From assembly GCF_014651615.1 (NCBI RefSeq), contig NZ_BMXF01000005.1, positions 62,001 to 126,000 on the forward strand: a stretch of DNA of 64,000 nt, given 5' to 3'. The notes below the pieces were generated by a model. That model did no database searches. It saw only the letters and a program-made list of their open reading frames with translations, and was not told the DNA's origin. Position 1 is the stretch's first letter, and each line of letters begins with the position of its first letter. The translations under genes and the position numbers were made by a program. This document shows positions 24,918-33,755 of the stretch, piece by piece. The stretch comes from Persicitalea jodogahamensis (lineage in GTDB: Bacteria; Bacteroidota; Bacteroidia; Cytophagales; Spirosomataceae).

Positions 24918-25516
24918 TTACCTGATTCTGGAGCGAAGCCTGCTCAGGCTATTCCGATCAATGTTGAGGTAGGAGGCCTGAATTTGCACGGAAAGTTGGC
25001 CATCATCCCACGATGGGTCAGTTCGAACATCCGCAAGCGATCCTCAGGATGCCGCATATTACCCAGCTTTATCCGTAAGTGATGCAGATTCATAGCGTGT
25101 TCATAAATTTTGAAGACTGCTTCAGGCTGCAATTTCTTCAAAGCTAAGTAACTTTGGTAGGAAAGGGTAAATAGCTGGGACGCTTGCATCGTCTCGACGT
25201 AGTATGCGGTGGGAATCCGTTTCGTGAAACTCGGCATGGGCGTGAATAAGCTATCCGACGGAATAAGCCAGTCCGTCACTTCGCGAGTAACTTTATCCCT
25301 ATATTGTCCGCCTTTTGTCCGCTTCTGTTCTTCCTGTAGGTAGTAGCCGCGTAACGAACCAGAACCCACGAACCATATTTTCGTGCAAATCGCACCAGGT
25401 ACCAGTAGTGTAGTTTTGGCCGGAATCTGGATCGATTCAAAAAGGTCAAGCGCGGGAATCAGATCTTTTTTCGGGAGTCTAGTGAGTTTAGTCAGCAGCG
25501 ATAAGAGCATTTCCAT
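24918..25516 (-). pseudogene. Crp/Fnr-family regulator, frameshifted before the DNA-binding helix
   Basis: The first about 175 residues form a cyclic-nucleotide-binding-like domain (LLVPGAICTKIWFVGSGSLRGYY, later DWLIPSDSL and YVETMQASQLFTL) plus the long dimer helix. The open frame then ends in an unrelated tail (NFPCKFRPP...). In the next frame, from about 24997 to 24918, the missing end is plain: LSVQIQASYLNIDRNSLSRLRSRIR followed by a stop, given here only as landmarks (QASYLNIDRNSLSRLR is the recognition helix region). One missing base around 24992-24998 explains it. Restoring the frame gives a full-length regulator of about 199 residues. It is either a recent pseudogene or a sequencing error. 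Confidence 0.75.
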
Positions 25517-25612
25517 AAAGAAAGGAGATTAGGGAGTAACAGAGTCGTAACCAGGGCTCCAATTATGAAAATAAAGTTGGAAACGAGTTACAGTATTAAT
25601 ATCCTACCCCAC

Positions 25613-25646
25613 AAGAAAGCCCTCACTACGTAGTGAGGGCTTTCTT
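25613..25646 (-). terminator. Terminator of the C-terminal processing peptidase gene
   Basis: A 34-bp perfect palindrome with arms AAGAAAGCCCTCACTAC and GTAGTGAGGGCTTTCTT, A/T-rich at both ends. It lies 20 bp after the stop of the peptidase gene (25666) and upstream of the Crp-like pseudogene, so it can stop transcription in both directions. Confidence 0.88.
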
Positions 25647-25665
25647 TTCAAAAAAATATATCACC

Positions 25666-27360
25666 TTACTTCTCCACATTCAAACTACTAAAATCCCCCC
25701 GTTCCAGATCAGCGGCCTTCCCGAACTGCCGCAGTGCTTCCTGAAAAACGTTGTCGGTCGGGTTAAGTACCTGGAAAATTTCATTATTCAGGCCATCCTT
25801 GCGTTGACGTCCCCACTGGTAGCGCCCAATGTACCCTTTGGTTTGGGCCAGAATCAAGGGTTTAGAACGCGCCAGGTCCTCCTCCTTTGGTTTGATGCCT
25901 GCTTTTTTGGCATCCTGAACCAACTCTTTCAGCATGGCGTCGGTAACGGTGAATTTTTTGAGAAATTCATTAAAATCCTGCTTGCCCAGTGTCTTCTGGT
26001 GGTCGTTAACGTAGCGCAAGGCGTATTCCCGGAGGATGTTCTTGGCATATAGTTCAAACAAAAACTTGCTGTTCATGCTCGTATCCCGCGGCACGAAAAC
26101 ATCCGGCATGATGCCGCCGCCGCCGTACACGGCCCTTCCGCCGTCGGTCTGGTAGCGCAACTTGGGGTCAAACTTGATGCTATCGGCGCTGAAATACTCA
26201 CCGCTGTCAAAACGGGTGCTGAGGTCTTTGTTATAGTCCTCACCCTTGCCTAGTTCGTAGTGTTTCTGAATGCTGCGTCCGCTGGGCGTATAGTAGCGCG
26301 AAATCGTCAGGCGCAGTTCGGAGCCATCGTTCAGCTTAATGGGCATTTGCACGAGTCCTTTGCCAAAGGTGCGACGGCCAACGACCAGGGCCCGGTCGTG
26401 ATCCTGCAAGGCTCCGGCCAGAATTTCGGAAGCCGAGGCGCTGCCCTCGTTCGCCAGAACAATGACGGGCCCTTCCTCGAACATGCCTTTTAACTTGGCG
26501 TTGGTTTTGCGGTTGTAGCGGTTATCCTTCCCTTCGGTGTACACCAGCAGCTTGTTGCCGGAAATAAACTCGTCGGCGATGCTCGTGGCGCGCTCCATGT
26601 AGCCACCGGGATTTCCGCGCAGGTCAAGGATGAGTTTTTTCAAGCCCTGGCCTTTCAAGGATGTCATGGCAGTTTTGAACTCGTCGTAGGTAGTTTCCGA
26701 GAATCGACTCACTTTGAGGTAGCCGATTTCCCCATCCACCATGTAGGCAGCGTCCACCGAGTAGGTCGGGATGCGGTCGCGGATGATGTCGAAGGTCATC
26801 GGCTCTTTCAGGCCCGTGCGTCCGACCAGAATATTCACCTCCGTGCCGCGCTTGCCACGAAGCAACTTGAAAACCCTGGCATTGGTAGCACCAGGACCAG
26901 ACAGTTCCTCACCGTTCACCTTAAGAAGGCGGTCGCCACTCTGGATACCCACCGTTTCGGAAGGCCCGCCGCTCAGCGGACTGACCACGTAAACCGTATC
27001 ATTATAAATATTGAATTCTACCCCGATGCCATCGAAACCCGACTCCAACTGCGAGCGGGCAGCGGTGGCTTCCTCAGCGGCGAAATACGATGTGTGCGGG
27101 TCAAGCTTTTCCAACATTTTGTGGATGGAGTAATCCACCAATTCGTCGGTATCCACGGAATCCACATAATTGTTTTCCACCAGCATCAGTACCTCACGGA
27201 ATTTTGCGTAGCCTTTGGCTGTATCGGTGAGGCTCTTGCCACCACTGAAAAAGACGGCTCCCATCAGCATCCCGGCGGCGAGCGTCAGGCTGATTACGAT
27301 GGGCAGGCGGACTGTCTGCGGTGAGTTTTTTATCGGTTTTTGGGGCGTAGGTTCTTGCAT
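25666..27360 (-). CDS. C-terminal processing peptidase, S41 family (CtpA/Prc-like)
   Basis: A 564-residue periplasmic serine protease anchored by an N-terminal helix (LPIVISLTLAAGMLMGAVFF). After a helical cap comes a PDZ domain (about 95-175; GIGVEFNIYNDTVYVVSPLSGGPSE in part, ending GDRLLKVNGEEL). The protease core follows with strand GYLKVSRFSETT and LDLRGNPGG. The catalytic Ser is in NEGSASASEILAGAL and the catalytic Lys in RTFGKGLVQ, a Ser-Lys dyad. Such enzymes process the C-termini of envelope proteins or recycle wall hydrolases. The C-terminal 130 residues are a helical extension typical for Bacteroidota members. Start ATG at 27360 is clear. It lies 50 bp from acetoacetyl-CoA synthetase. 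Confidence 0.93.
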   Translation of the reverse strand: MQEPTPQKPIKNSPQTVRLPIVISLTLAAGMLMGAVFFSGGKSLTDTAKGYAKFREVLMLVENNYVDSVDTDELVDYSIHKMLEKLDPHTSYFAAEEATAARSQLESGFDGIGVEFNIYNDTVYVVSPLSGGPSETVGIQSGDRLLKVNGEELSGPGATNARVFKLLRGKRGTEVNILVGRTGLKEPMTFDIIRDRIPTYSVDAAYMVDGEIGYLKVSRFSETTYDEFKTAMTSLKGQGLKKLILDLRGNPGGYMERATSIADEFISGNKLLVYTEGKDNRYNRKTNAKLKGMFEEGPVIVLANEGSASASEILAGALQDHDRALVVGRRTFGKGLVQMPIKLNDGSELRLTISRYYTPSGRSIQKHYELGKGEDYNKDLSTRFDSGEYFSADSIKFDPKLRYQTDGGRAVYGGGGIMPDVFVPRDTSMNSKFLFELYAKNILREYALRYVNDHQKTLGKQDFNEFLKKFTVTDAMLKELVQDAKKAGIKPKEEDLARSKPLILAQTKGYIGRYQWGRQRKDGLNNEIFQVLNPTDNVFQEALRQFGKAADLERGDFSSLNVEK

Positions 27361-27411
27361 GAGGTCGGGTTTTTATTCTAAATAACGCAAAATATTTTGA
27401 AACGTTGCCTG

Positions 27412-29394
27412 TCAGACCCGGGCTTTGGCCGCCATCGTTACAAATACGTCCAGGGCTTCGGGATTCCGCATAGTGTCGCGGCTGGCGACACGGGCGGAAT
27501 CATGTCCCATAAGGATTTTCTTTACCGGAGCTTCCAGTTTTTTGCCACTGATGGTGTAGGGTACTTCGGAGATTTGCTCGATGCGGTCAGGGACATGCCG
27601 GGGACTAAACTGGCTTCGCAGGGCAGAGACAATGCGCTGGCGTAGTTCATCGGTCAGGCTCCCTTCCTCTTTTAAAACCACAAACAAAGGCATATCGCCC
27701 GTGCCGTCCTCGTATTCCAGATACACCACCAGGCTATCCCTGATCTCGGGGAGACTTTCAACCGCACTGTACACCTCGGCAGTTCCGATACGGATGCCCC
27801 CGCGGTTCAGCGTAGCGTCGGAGCGGCCAAAAATAACCACCGAGCCACGCGGCGTGATTTTGATCCAGTCGCCATGTCGCCATACACCGGGGTAGTTTTC
27901 GAAGTAGCTGTGGCGGTAGCGTTCATCACCAGGGTCGTTCCAGAAAAAGAGTGGCATGGAAGGCATAGGTTCCAGAATTACCATTTCGCCGAGTTGATCC
28001 ACGACAGGCCGCCCGTTGTCGTCGAAGGCTTCCAGCTTACAGCCCAGCATGCGGCACTGGATCTCGCCCGCATAAACAGGCAGCAGCGGATTCCCCCCCA
28101 CAAAAGCACTGCACACATCGGTGCCGCCGCTCAGCGAGATGAGCCACACATCTTTACGGACCGACTGGTAAATCCAGGTGTAGGCATCGGGGGTGAGGGG
28201 AGACCCCGTGGAGCCGACGGAAATCAAATGCTTCAGCCGCTCGGAAGGCAGGCTGAGGTTGGCTTTCCGGCAGGCGATAAAATAGGCCGCCCCGCCGCCA
28301 AAGTGATTGATACCCGCTTTTTCGGCCAGTGTCCATAGCACGTTGAGTGTCGGGAAAGCGGGCGCTCCATCGTACACGACCAGTGTGGCTCCCGTGAGCA
28401 GGGAAGCCAGGGCGTAATTCCACATCATCCAGCCCGTGGTGGAGTACCAGAAATAGCGGTCTCCGGGCTTCACGTTCTGGTGCAGGCTCAGTGCTTTCAG
28501 ATGTTCCAGCAGGCAGCCGCCCACGCCGTGGGTGATGGCCTTGGGCTTGCCCGTGGTGCCCGAAGAATAAAGTACCCAAATCGGATGATCGAAGGGCACG
28601 GCTTCGAAATCCAGACCAATGGTAGGGCTATGCAGCACGTCGTTCCACGACACTGTCCCTTCCATTTGCGCATCGGCGTTGAGGTAGGGCACCAGCACGG
28701 GTAGTTTTACGCTGGGCAATTGAGATAATAGCTGGCGGAAGCCGGCGGTTTTGTCGTAGGAACGGCCATTGTACTGATAGCCATCGGCTACGATCAGGAC
28801 TTTGGGTTCGATTTGCGCGAAGCGATCCAGGATACTGGCCTCGCCGAAGTCAGGCGAACAACTCGACCACACGGCTCCCACGGCGTTAGTGGCCAGAAAA
28901 GCTACCACCGCCTGCGGAATATTGGGCAGTACGGCGGCTACGCGATCACCGGGTTGCACGCCGCGCTTGCGAAACCAGGTTGCTACGGCAGCTACGTCTT
29001 TTTCCAACTCGGCCCAGGAAATTTCGGTAAGCGGCTGCCGCTCGGACTGAAACAACAAAGCAGGGCGATCTTTGGTCTTTTGCCGAAAGATGTGTTCGGC
29101 GTAGTTGAGCGTCGCGCGCGTGAACCATTTGGTGCCGATCATATCGTCGTCGCTTTTGCGCAGCACCTCGAAGTAGGTATCGTGGGATTTCAGGTCAAAA
29201 TAATGCCAGATACTTTCCCATAAATCCTCCACATCGGTGACCGACCATTCCCACAAATCGTGATAATCGCGGAAAAACAGGCCTTTCTTTACAAAAAGCC
29301 AGTCGATATAATGCTTCAGATTGGATTGGTCCTTAAAAGCCCGGCTGGGTTCCCATAGCGGTGGGGTCGGGGACATCTTGGGTTTTTCGTTCAT
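27412..29394 (-). CDS. Acetoacetate--CoA ligase (acetoacetyl-CoA synthetase)
   Basis: A 660-residue adenylate-forming enzyme that activates acetoacetate to acetoacetyl-CoA with ATP. The N-terminus PLWEPSRAFKDQSNLKHYIDWL, shown in part, and the length match AACS rather than acetyl-CoA synthetase. Core motifs are YSSGTTGKPKAITHG (phosphate loop), WMMWNYAL, GGTDVCSAFVGGNPLLPVYAGEIQ in pieces, and the hinge region WRHGDWIKITPRGSVVIFGRSDATLNRGGIRIG (several fragments). The C-terminus has SGKKLEAPVKKIL with the catalytic lysine. It feeds ketone bodies or acetoacetate into lipid or energy metabolism in the cytoplasm. It is on the same strand as the S41 peptidase, spaced 51 bp. Confidence 0.93.
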   Translation of the reverse strand: MNEKPKMSPTPPLWEPSRAFKDQSNLKHYIDWLFVKKGLFFRDYHDLWEWSVTDVEDLWESIWHYFDLKSHDTYFEVLRKSDDDMIGTKWFTRATLNYAEHIFRQKTKDRPALLFQSERQPLTEISWAELEKDVAAVATWFRKRGVQPGDRVAAVLPNIPQAVVAFLATNAVGAVWSSCSPDFGEASILDRFAQIEPKVLIVADGYQYNGRSYDKTAGFRQLLSQLPSVKLPVLVPYLNADAQMEGTVSWNDVLHSPTIGLDFEAVPFDHPIWVLYSSGTTGKPKAITHGVGGCLLEHLKALSLHQNVKPGDRYFWYSTTGWMMWNYALASLLTGATLVVYDGAPAFPTLNVLWTLAEKAGINHFGGGAAYFIACRKANLSLPSERLKHLISVGSTGSPLTPDAYTWIYQSVRKDVWLISLSGGTDVCSAFVGGNPLLPVYAGEIQCRMLGCKLEAFDDNGRPVVDQLGEMVILEPMPSMPLFFWNDPGDERYRHSYFENYPGVWRHGDWIKITPRGSVVIFGRSDATLNRGGIRIGTAEVYSAVESLPEIRDSLVVYLEYEDGTGDMPLFVVLKEEGSLTDELRQRIVSALRSQFSPRHVPDRIEQISEVPYTISGKKLEAPVKKILMGHDSARVASRDTMRNPEALDVFVTMAAKARV

Positions 29395-29506
29395 ACGGAG
29401 CGGTCCGTGCCGTTCAAGGTTTAGGCGGTATTATAGTAGATAGTAACGTCCGGCATTCATTTTTAGGGTAATAAAAAGAGAAAATCATGTAGCGCGGAAA
29501 ATACCT

Positions 29507-29514
29507 TACCTTTG
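29507..29514 (+). promoter_or_regulatory. Bacteroidota -7 promoter element
   Basis: TACCTTTG fits the TAnnTTTG consensus exactly. It lies about 155 bp before the pseudouridine synthase ATG in the 274-bp divergent gap. A matching -33 TTG could not be placed, so this remains a candidate. Confidence 0.35.
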
Positions 29515-29668
29515 CATTTCGTTTGGCAAGTGCCGGGTAATTTTCTGACTGTCAGTCCCGCCATTCGATCAAATTTTGTAAAACAACCATTTTATTTTTA
29601 TTCAGAATCCAAAGCCCGTTGAAAGTTGGGCGAGAGGAGCCAACATCCAGTAGTGATACTGCATTCCT

Positions 29669-31330
29669 ATGAAAAAACGAAACGACTTCCTTAAAGACCC
29701 CAAATTCCAGCGCCCAACGAAAGAAAAGCCGGAGTGGGGTGAACCCAAAAACGACCGCCCGGCGCAAAAAGGCCCGGCCAAGACGGGAGGCAAGAAAAAA
29801 TACACCCGGCTCTCGGAGGCTTTTCCCGAGCTTAGCGAAGGCAAAAAGCCCCGCCGTGACGATACCCCCAAACCCAGCCGCACCGATGAGCCGAAGGCAC
29901 GGCGCGACAATGATCAAGCTGATAAGGACAGCAAGCTTGGCCGAGACAACGACCGGCCTGAGAAGAAAGAGAACCCCCGCTATTCGTCCGCTCGACCTTC
30001 CCGTGACCGCGACGATGAGCGCAGGCCCCGGCAAGATGAAGCCGCTTACAAGCCCCGACGTGACGATGAGCGGAAACCACGTCGCGAGGAAAGCGCTTAC
30101 AAGCCTAAGCGCGCCAGCAATAAAACGGAGCGGGTTTTCAATAAACCGACCCTGAAAAAATCCGATGTTGAAAGGCTAAAATCTCCTGACTACCAACCTA
30201 CTAAATTCGAGAGAAACCGTTACGAAGACGCATCTGGCGACGCCTCACCACGTCGTGACCCGCGCATCGACCGCAACCGCCCAAGCGGTGATCGTGCACG
30301 TCCGGGTCGCCGCGATGTCAAATCCAGCGATGCTTTTCTTTCCCGTTCTGATGACAGGGAGGAAGACCGCCGCGGTGAGCGCGAGAGCGCCCGTCCAGCC
30401 CGCGAGGAGCGGTCACCACGCGGCAGCCGCCCTGAGTCTAAAGAACGTTACAATCCGCGGGTGGATCGCCGGGAGCAGGCCGAAAAAGAGAAGCAAGCCA
30501 GTGAGGGCGAGAGCCGCCGGGTAGGCAAATTCAGCCGTCCACCCCGCTATGATTTTAGCGATTACGAAGATAAAAAGCCCAATTCACGCAAAAAAGAAGA
30601 TTTCAAGAAGCACCAGGACGACGACGTTCTGCGCCTCAATCGATACATCGCCAACGCGGGTATTTGCTCGCGCCGTGAGGCTGACGAACTGATCGCCTCC
30701 GGGCAAATCACGGTCAACGGCGAGGTCGTAACCGAAATGGGATTCAAGGTGAAGCGTTCCGATGCCGTGAAGTACGGTAAGAAACTACTGAATCCCGAGA
30801 AATTGGTGTACCTGCTCATCAACAAGCCCAAGGACTATATTACGACTACCGAGGACCCTGAAGAGCGTCGCACGATCATGGATTTGGTGGCCGGAGCCTG
30901 CGAACAACGCATCTACCCGGTGGGCCGGCTCGACCGGAACACCACCGGACTTCTACTGCTGACCAACGACGGCGAACTGGCTAAGAAACTCACGCACCCA
31001 TCGAGCAACATCAAGAAAATTTACCAGGTTGAGCTCGACAGACCCATGACTACCGAGGACTTCGAGACATTGAAAGAAGGCGTTGAGTTGGAAGACGGCT
31101 TCATCAAGCCCGATGAGTTAGGTATCGTCACGCCCGACGCGATGGTGGTGGGAATCGAGATCCACAGCGGCAAAAATCGTATTGTACGCCGGATTTTCGA
31201 CCACCTGGGTTACGAAGTTCAAAAACTCGATCGAACCATCTTTGCCGGACTTAGCAAAAAGGACCTGCCGCGCGGCAAGTGGCGTTTTCTGGGTGAAAAG
31301 GAAGTGGTCAGGTTGAAGTTTCTTTTGTAA
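29669..31330 (+). CDS. Pseudouridine synthase, RluB/RsuA family, with a very long charged N-terminus
   Basis: A 553-residue protein. Residues 1-310 are low-complexity and dominated by Arg, Lys, Asp and Glu, with tandem units such as EAAYKPRRDDERKPRREESAYKPKR (fragments). This part is surely disordered and probably binds RNA. The fold begins near 312: an S4 RNA-binding domain (LNRYIANAGICSRREADELI), then the catalytic domain with GRLDRNTTGLLLLTNDG, whose first Asp is the catalytic one. Family members isomerise a uridine in 23S or 16S rRNA. The usual length is 230-300, so the extension more than doubles it; similar but often shorter basic tails occur in other Cytophagales. The ATG at 29669 fits. 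It ends at a bidirectional terminator. Confidence 0.92.
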   Translation: MKKRNDFLKDPKFQRPTKEKPEWGEPKNDRPAQKGPAKTGGKKKYTRLSEAFPELSEGKKPRRDDTPKPSRTDEPKARRDNDQADKDSKLGRDNDRPEKKENPRYSSARPSRDRDDERRPRQDEAAYKPRRDDERKPRREESAYKPKRASNKTERVFNKPTLKKSDVERLKSPDYQPTKFERNRYEDASGDASPRRDPRIDRNRPSGDRARPGRRDVKSSDAFLSRSDDREEDRRGERESARPAREERSPRGSRPESKERYNPRVDRREQAEKEKQASEGESRRVGKFSRPPRYDFSDYEDKKPNSRKKEDFKKHQDDDVLRLNRYIANAGICSRREADELIASGQITVNGEVVTEMGFKVKRSDAVKYGKKLLNPEKLVYLLINKPKDYITTTEDPEERRTIMDLVAGACEQRIYPVGRLDRNTTGLLLLTNDGELAKKLTHPSSNIKKIYQVELDRPMTTEDFETLKEGVELEDGFIKPDELGIVTPDAMVVGIEIHSGKNRIVRRIFDHLGYEVQKLDRTIFAGLSKKDLPRGKWRFLGEKEVVRLKFLL

Positions 31331-31351
31331 GGAAAAGGAAGCCTCATCATA

Positions 31352-31389
31352 CAAAACCCCGTCTGAGCCTGCGCTCAGACGGGGTTTTG
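31352..31389. terminator. Bidirectional terminator between convergent genes
   Basis: A 17-bp stem (CAAAACCCCGTCTGAGC / GCTCAGACGGGGTTTTG) with a CTGC loop, with A-rich and T-rich ends. It serves the pseudouridine synthase gene (plus) and the TerC-family gene (minus). Confidence 0.92.
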
Positions 31390-31406
31390 TCTTGTTTCCT
31401 GCCAAG

Positions 31407-32174
31407 TCAATCGATACGATCGTGCAGCTTGACGGGAGGAGTGATTTTCTTATCGTAGCGCAGGTTGAGGAGCTCCACACCCAATGAGAAGGCCATCGCG
31501 AAATAAGCATAGCCCTTGGGAATCTCGTAGTGGAAGGCTTCGGCAATAAGGAGGGTGCCGATCATAATCAGAAAGGACAAAGCCAGAATTTTGATGGAGG
31601 GCCGCGCATTGACGAAATTGCCGATTTTAGTGGCAAATACAATCATGATAACCGTCGAAAGAATCACAGCGATAATCATGATAGTCACGACGTCCGTCAG
31701 GCCCACAGCAGTCAGCACGGAATCGAAAGAAAAGATAATATTAAGGAAAGCCATTTCTGTTAAGGCGCGGCCAAAATTCATGGCACCATTTTTGATAGGC
31801 GCCGCCTCATCTTCATTAGCGTTGGGTAGGTGTTCAGTTTCACCCTGTAGCTTGTTATGAATCTCCTTGGTAGAGCTATAAAGTAGAAACAATCCTCCAC
31901 CCAGAAGGATGAGGTCACGTCCGCTGAAACCATGGCCGAAAACTGCGAAGAGGTCTTCTTTCAGGCCTATGACCCAGCCAATTCCGAACAGCAGGGCGAT
32001 GCGAAGCACCAGGGCGATCCCCAGCCCGTAATTCTGCGCTTTTGCTTGCTGATTTTTGGGAAGCTTCCCGGCAACAATTGAGATGAAAATAATGTTGTCA
32101 ATTCCCAAAACTACCTCGAGTAGGGTCAGGGTAAGCATACTGATTAACGCATCGGTAGTAAGCAGCGATTCCAT
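31407..32174 (-). CDS. TerC family integral membrane protein
   Basis: A 255-residue membrane protein with seven or more helices. I start it at the ATG at 32174 (MESLLTTDALISMLTLTLLE) because the open frame upstream is poor sequence. It has the family signatures LEVVLGIDNIIFISI (with the conserved acidic and Asp-Asn pair in the membrane) and a repeated half FLNIIFSFDSVLTAVGL, both typical of TerC/Alx-type proteins. These are linked to manganese export, tellurite resistance or co-translational metal loading of exported proteins. A cytoplasmic loop KEIHNKLQGETEHLPNANEDEA lies between the halves (in part). Single gene; substrate unproven. Confidence 0.9.
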   Translation of the reverse strand: MESLLTTDALISMLTLTLLEVVLGIDNIIFISIVAGKLPKNQQAKAQNYGLGIALVLRIALLFGIGWVIGLKEDLFAVFGHGFSGRDLILLGGGLFLLYSSTKEIHNKLQGETEHLPNANEDEAAPIKNGAMNFGRALTEMAFLNIIFSFDSVLTAVGLTDVVTIMIIAVILSTVIMIVFATKIGNFVNARPSIKILALSFLIMIGTLLIAEAFHYEIPKGYAYFAMAFSLGVELLNLRYDKKITPPVKLHDRID

Positions 32175-32510
32175 TGGGGATATGGTAGTTTTGATGGTTT
32201 GTAACAGGCCGAAGTTAGCAGCGGAACTACCAGGCCCCAAAGCTTTACGGGAGAAATATTTTCGGCAGGAAATTTATTCTTTATTTTTTTCGTTATCGGG
32301 TAGGAATGTGATTTTTGGCACGGTAATTGATGTAATATCATCCCAAGCCTTGCGAACATACAAATTTCAAGAGGCTTCTTTATCCAATTTTATTTTAACG
32401 ATGAAGATTCAAGAATTTTAACAAAAATACTTGACTATCAATATGTTATAAAGATAATAGTGTGTGTATAGTGTGAACAAGGCTCGGGGATTCCTCGGGT
32501 CTTCGTTTCT
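32175..32510. other. AT-rich gap between the TerC gene and the polysaccharide locus
   Basis: About 340 bases with no convincing gene on either strand. It holds the TerC promoter region and the end of the long minus-strand polysaccharide transcript. I see no strong GC-rich terminator hairpin. Confidence 0.5.
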
Positions 32511-33755
32511 TTAGGGCAAGACGAAGTTTTCAATAGTAAGCCTGATTTTAGCGAAGGCCCGTGAGTACCCTATCAGGATAGCCATGATAAACCAGGGAAA
32601 AAACAGAAACTGTCCGCCCGTGAGATTGCTCTCGAAGAAAGGGATGATGAGAAGCGGCAAAAAGAACAAATAGTAGGTGGCAAAGTACCGAATGTAATGT
32701 AGGCCTGGCCGGATAACGATCAGATAAAGGAAAAAGAGAAAAACAGGAACACCTGTTCCGAAAAGTACCTCAAAGTAAGAGTTATGGTAGCCAGGCCAGC
32801 CCGTAATTGATTCAATTCTCTTCTTATTGAAAACACCTATACCCGTCACCCACAGGTCAGGTGACTGGTTGAACACCGCTATCATTTTCATGGACGACTT
32901 GGCTCTTGGTTCACCTTTTTTCTGCTGTGTACGGGTTTTTTCCAATCGTGCATTAATGGCCGAATCCGGGTCTTGCAGTAAGTAAAGTATAAGCCCGAGA
33001 GGCAAAAGGGATAGTATGACTTTCTGATACAAAGCTATCTTCCGATACTTGAAGACGAATACCAGCGCCACGATCATTAAGCTCAGCCACGACGTTCGGT
33101 TGCCCGAAATAAGTACCAGATAAACGGCGATCAGGCCGAATACGACTAGCATCAGTTTACGCCACCGAGGCAGCGAAACGTTCCGAAGAAGGTCCAGAGC
33201 AGTCAGCAGGAAAAGCGTACTCGCCCAACCGTAGTGGTTGGAGACAAAGGCAGTATCATCCCCCGTCTCCGAGATGTCATAAATGTTAGTATCCGTAACG
33301 CTGCCTCCGGTAATGAAGAAGCTTATGACAGGGATAAAGTAAACCCAGTTGATGGCACTGATAAAGGCATGAAGCACTTGCCTTGTCGGATAAAGCAGCA
33401 GTAGGTAGCCGACAGAGAAGACTACATACAGGAAAGGGAAAATGTAGGTAAGTACCCTTACGACGGATGTTACCGGGTTAGAAGACAGTAGCGCAAAAAT
33501 AACGAATAGTACGCTCAGTATAATGGCGGCCTGTAGGTAGTTTGCCAACAGCCGCAGAGTGAGCAGACTCTTATTCAGGAGAAAGAGCACTGAAAGTAAC
33601 AGCACACTGTACTTCAAGATCCGCATGGGACCTACGCTGGCCATGCCCGTAAGAACTCCCAGAGCGTAGCCAACTATTACCAGCCCCATGTTCAGAAACA
33701 GGAGCCGGAATATGAGATCGCGAGAAACCGCCTGGCGGGTCAATGCGTAGTTCAA
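32511..33755 (-). CDS. O-antigen ligase/polymerase-like membrane protein
   Basis: A 414-residue polytopic protein with about 10-12 helices and one larger periplasmic loop (about residues 260-315, with ARLEKTRTQQKKGEPRAKSS and a GITGWPGYHNSYFEVLFG stretch, in parts). The GYHNSYFE-like loop motif with conserved His resembles the WaaL/Wzy group that transfers or joins undecaprenyl-linked glycans. In a locus with a Wzm/Wzt exporter, a ligase role (glycan to lipid core) is the better guess than a Wzy polymerase. It overlaps the upstream glycosyltransferase by 4 nt (ATGA) and is the last gene of the long minus-strand run. Confidence 0.75.
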   Translation of the reverse strand: MNYALTRQAVSRDLIFRLLFLNMGLVIVGYALGVLTGMASVGPMRILKYSVLLLSVLFLLNKSLLTLRLLANYLQAAIILSVLFVIFALLSSNPVTSVVRVLTYIFPFLYVVFSVGYLLLLYPTRQVLHAFISAINWVYFIPVISFFITGGSVTDTNIYDISETGDDTAFVSNHYGWASTLFLLTALDLLRNVSLPRWRKLMLVVFGLIAVYLVLISGNRTSWLSLMIVALVFVFKYRKIALYQKVILSLLPLGLILYLLQDPDSAINARLEKTRTQQKKGEPRAKSSMKMIAVFNQSPDLWVTGIGVFNKKRIESITGWPGYHNSYFEVLFGTGVPVFLFFLYLIVIRPGLHYIRYFATYYLFFLPLLIIPFFESNLTGGQFLFFPWFIMAILIGYSRAFAKIRLTIENFVLP

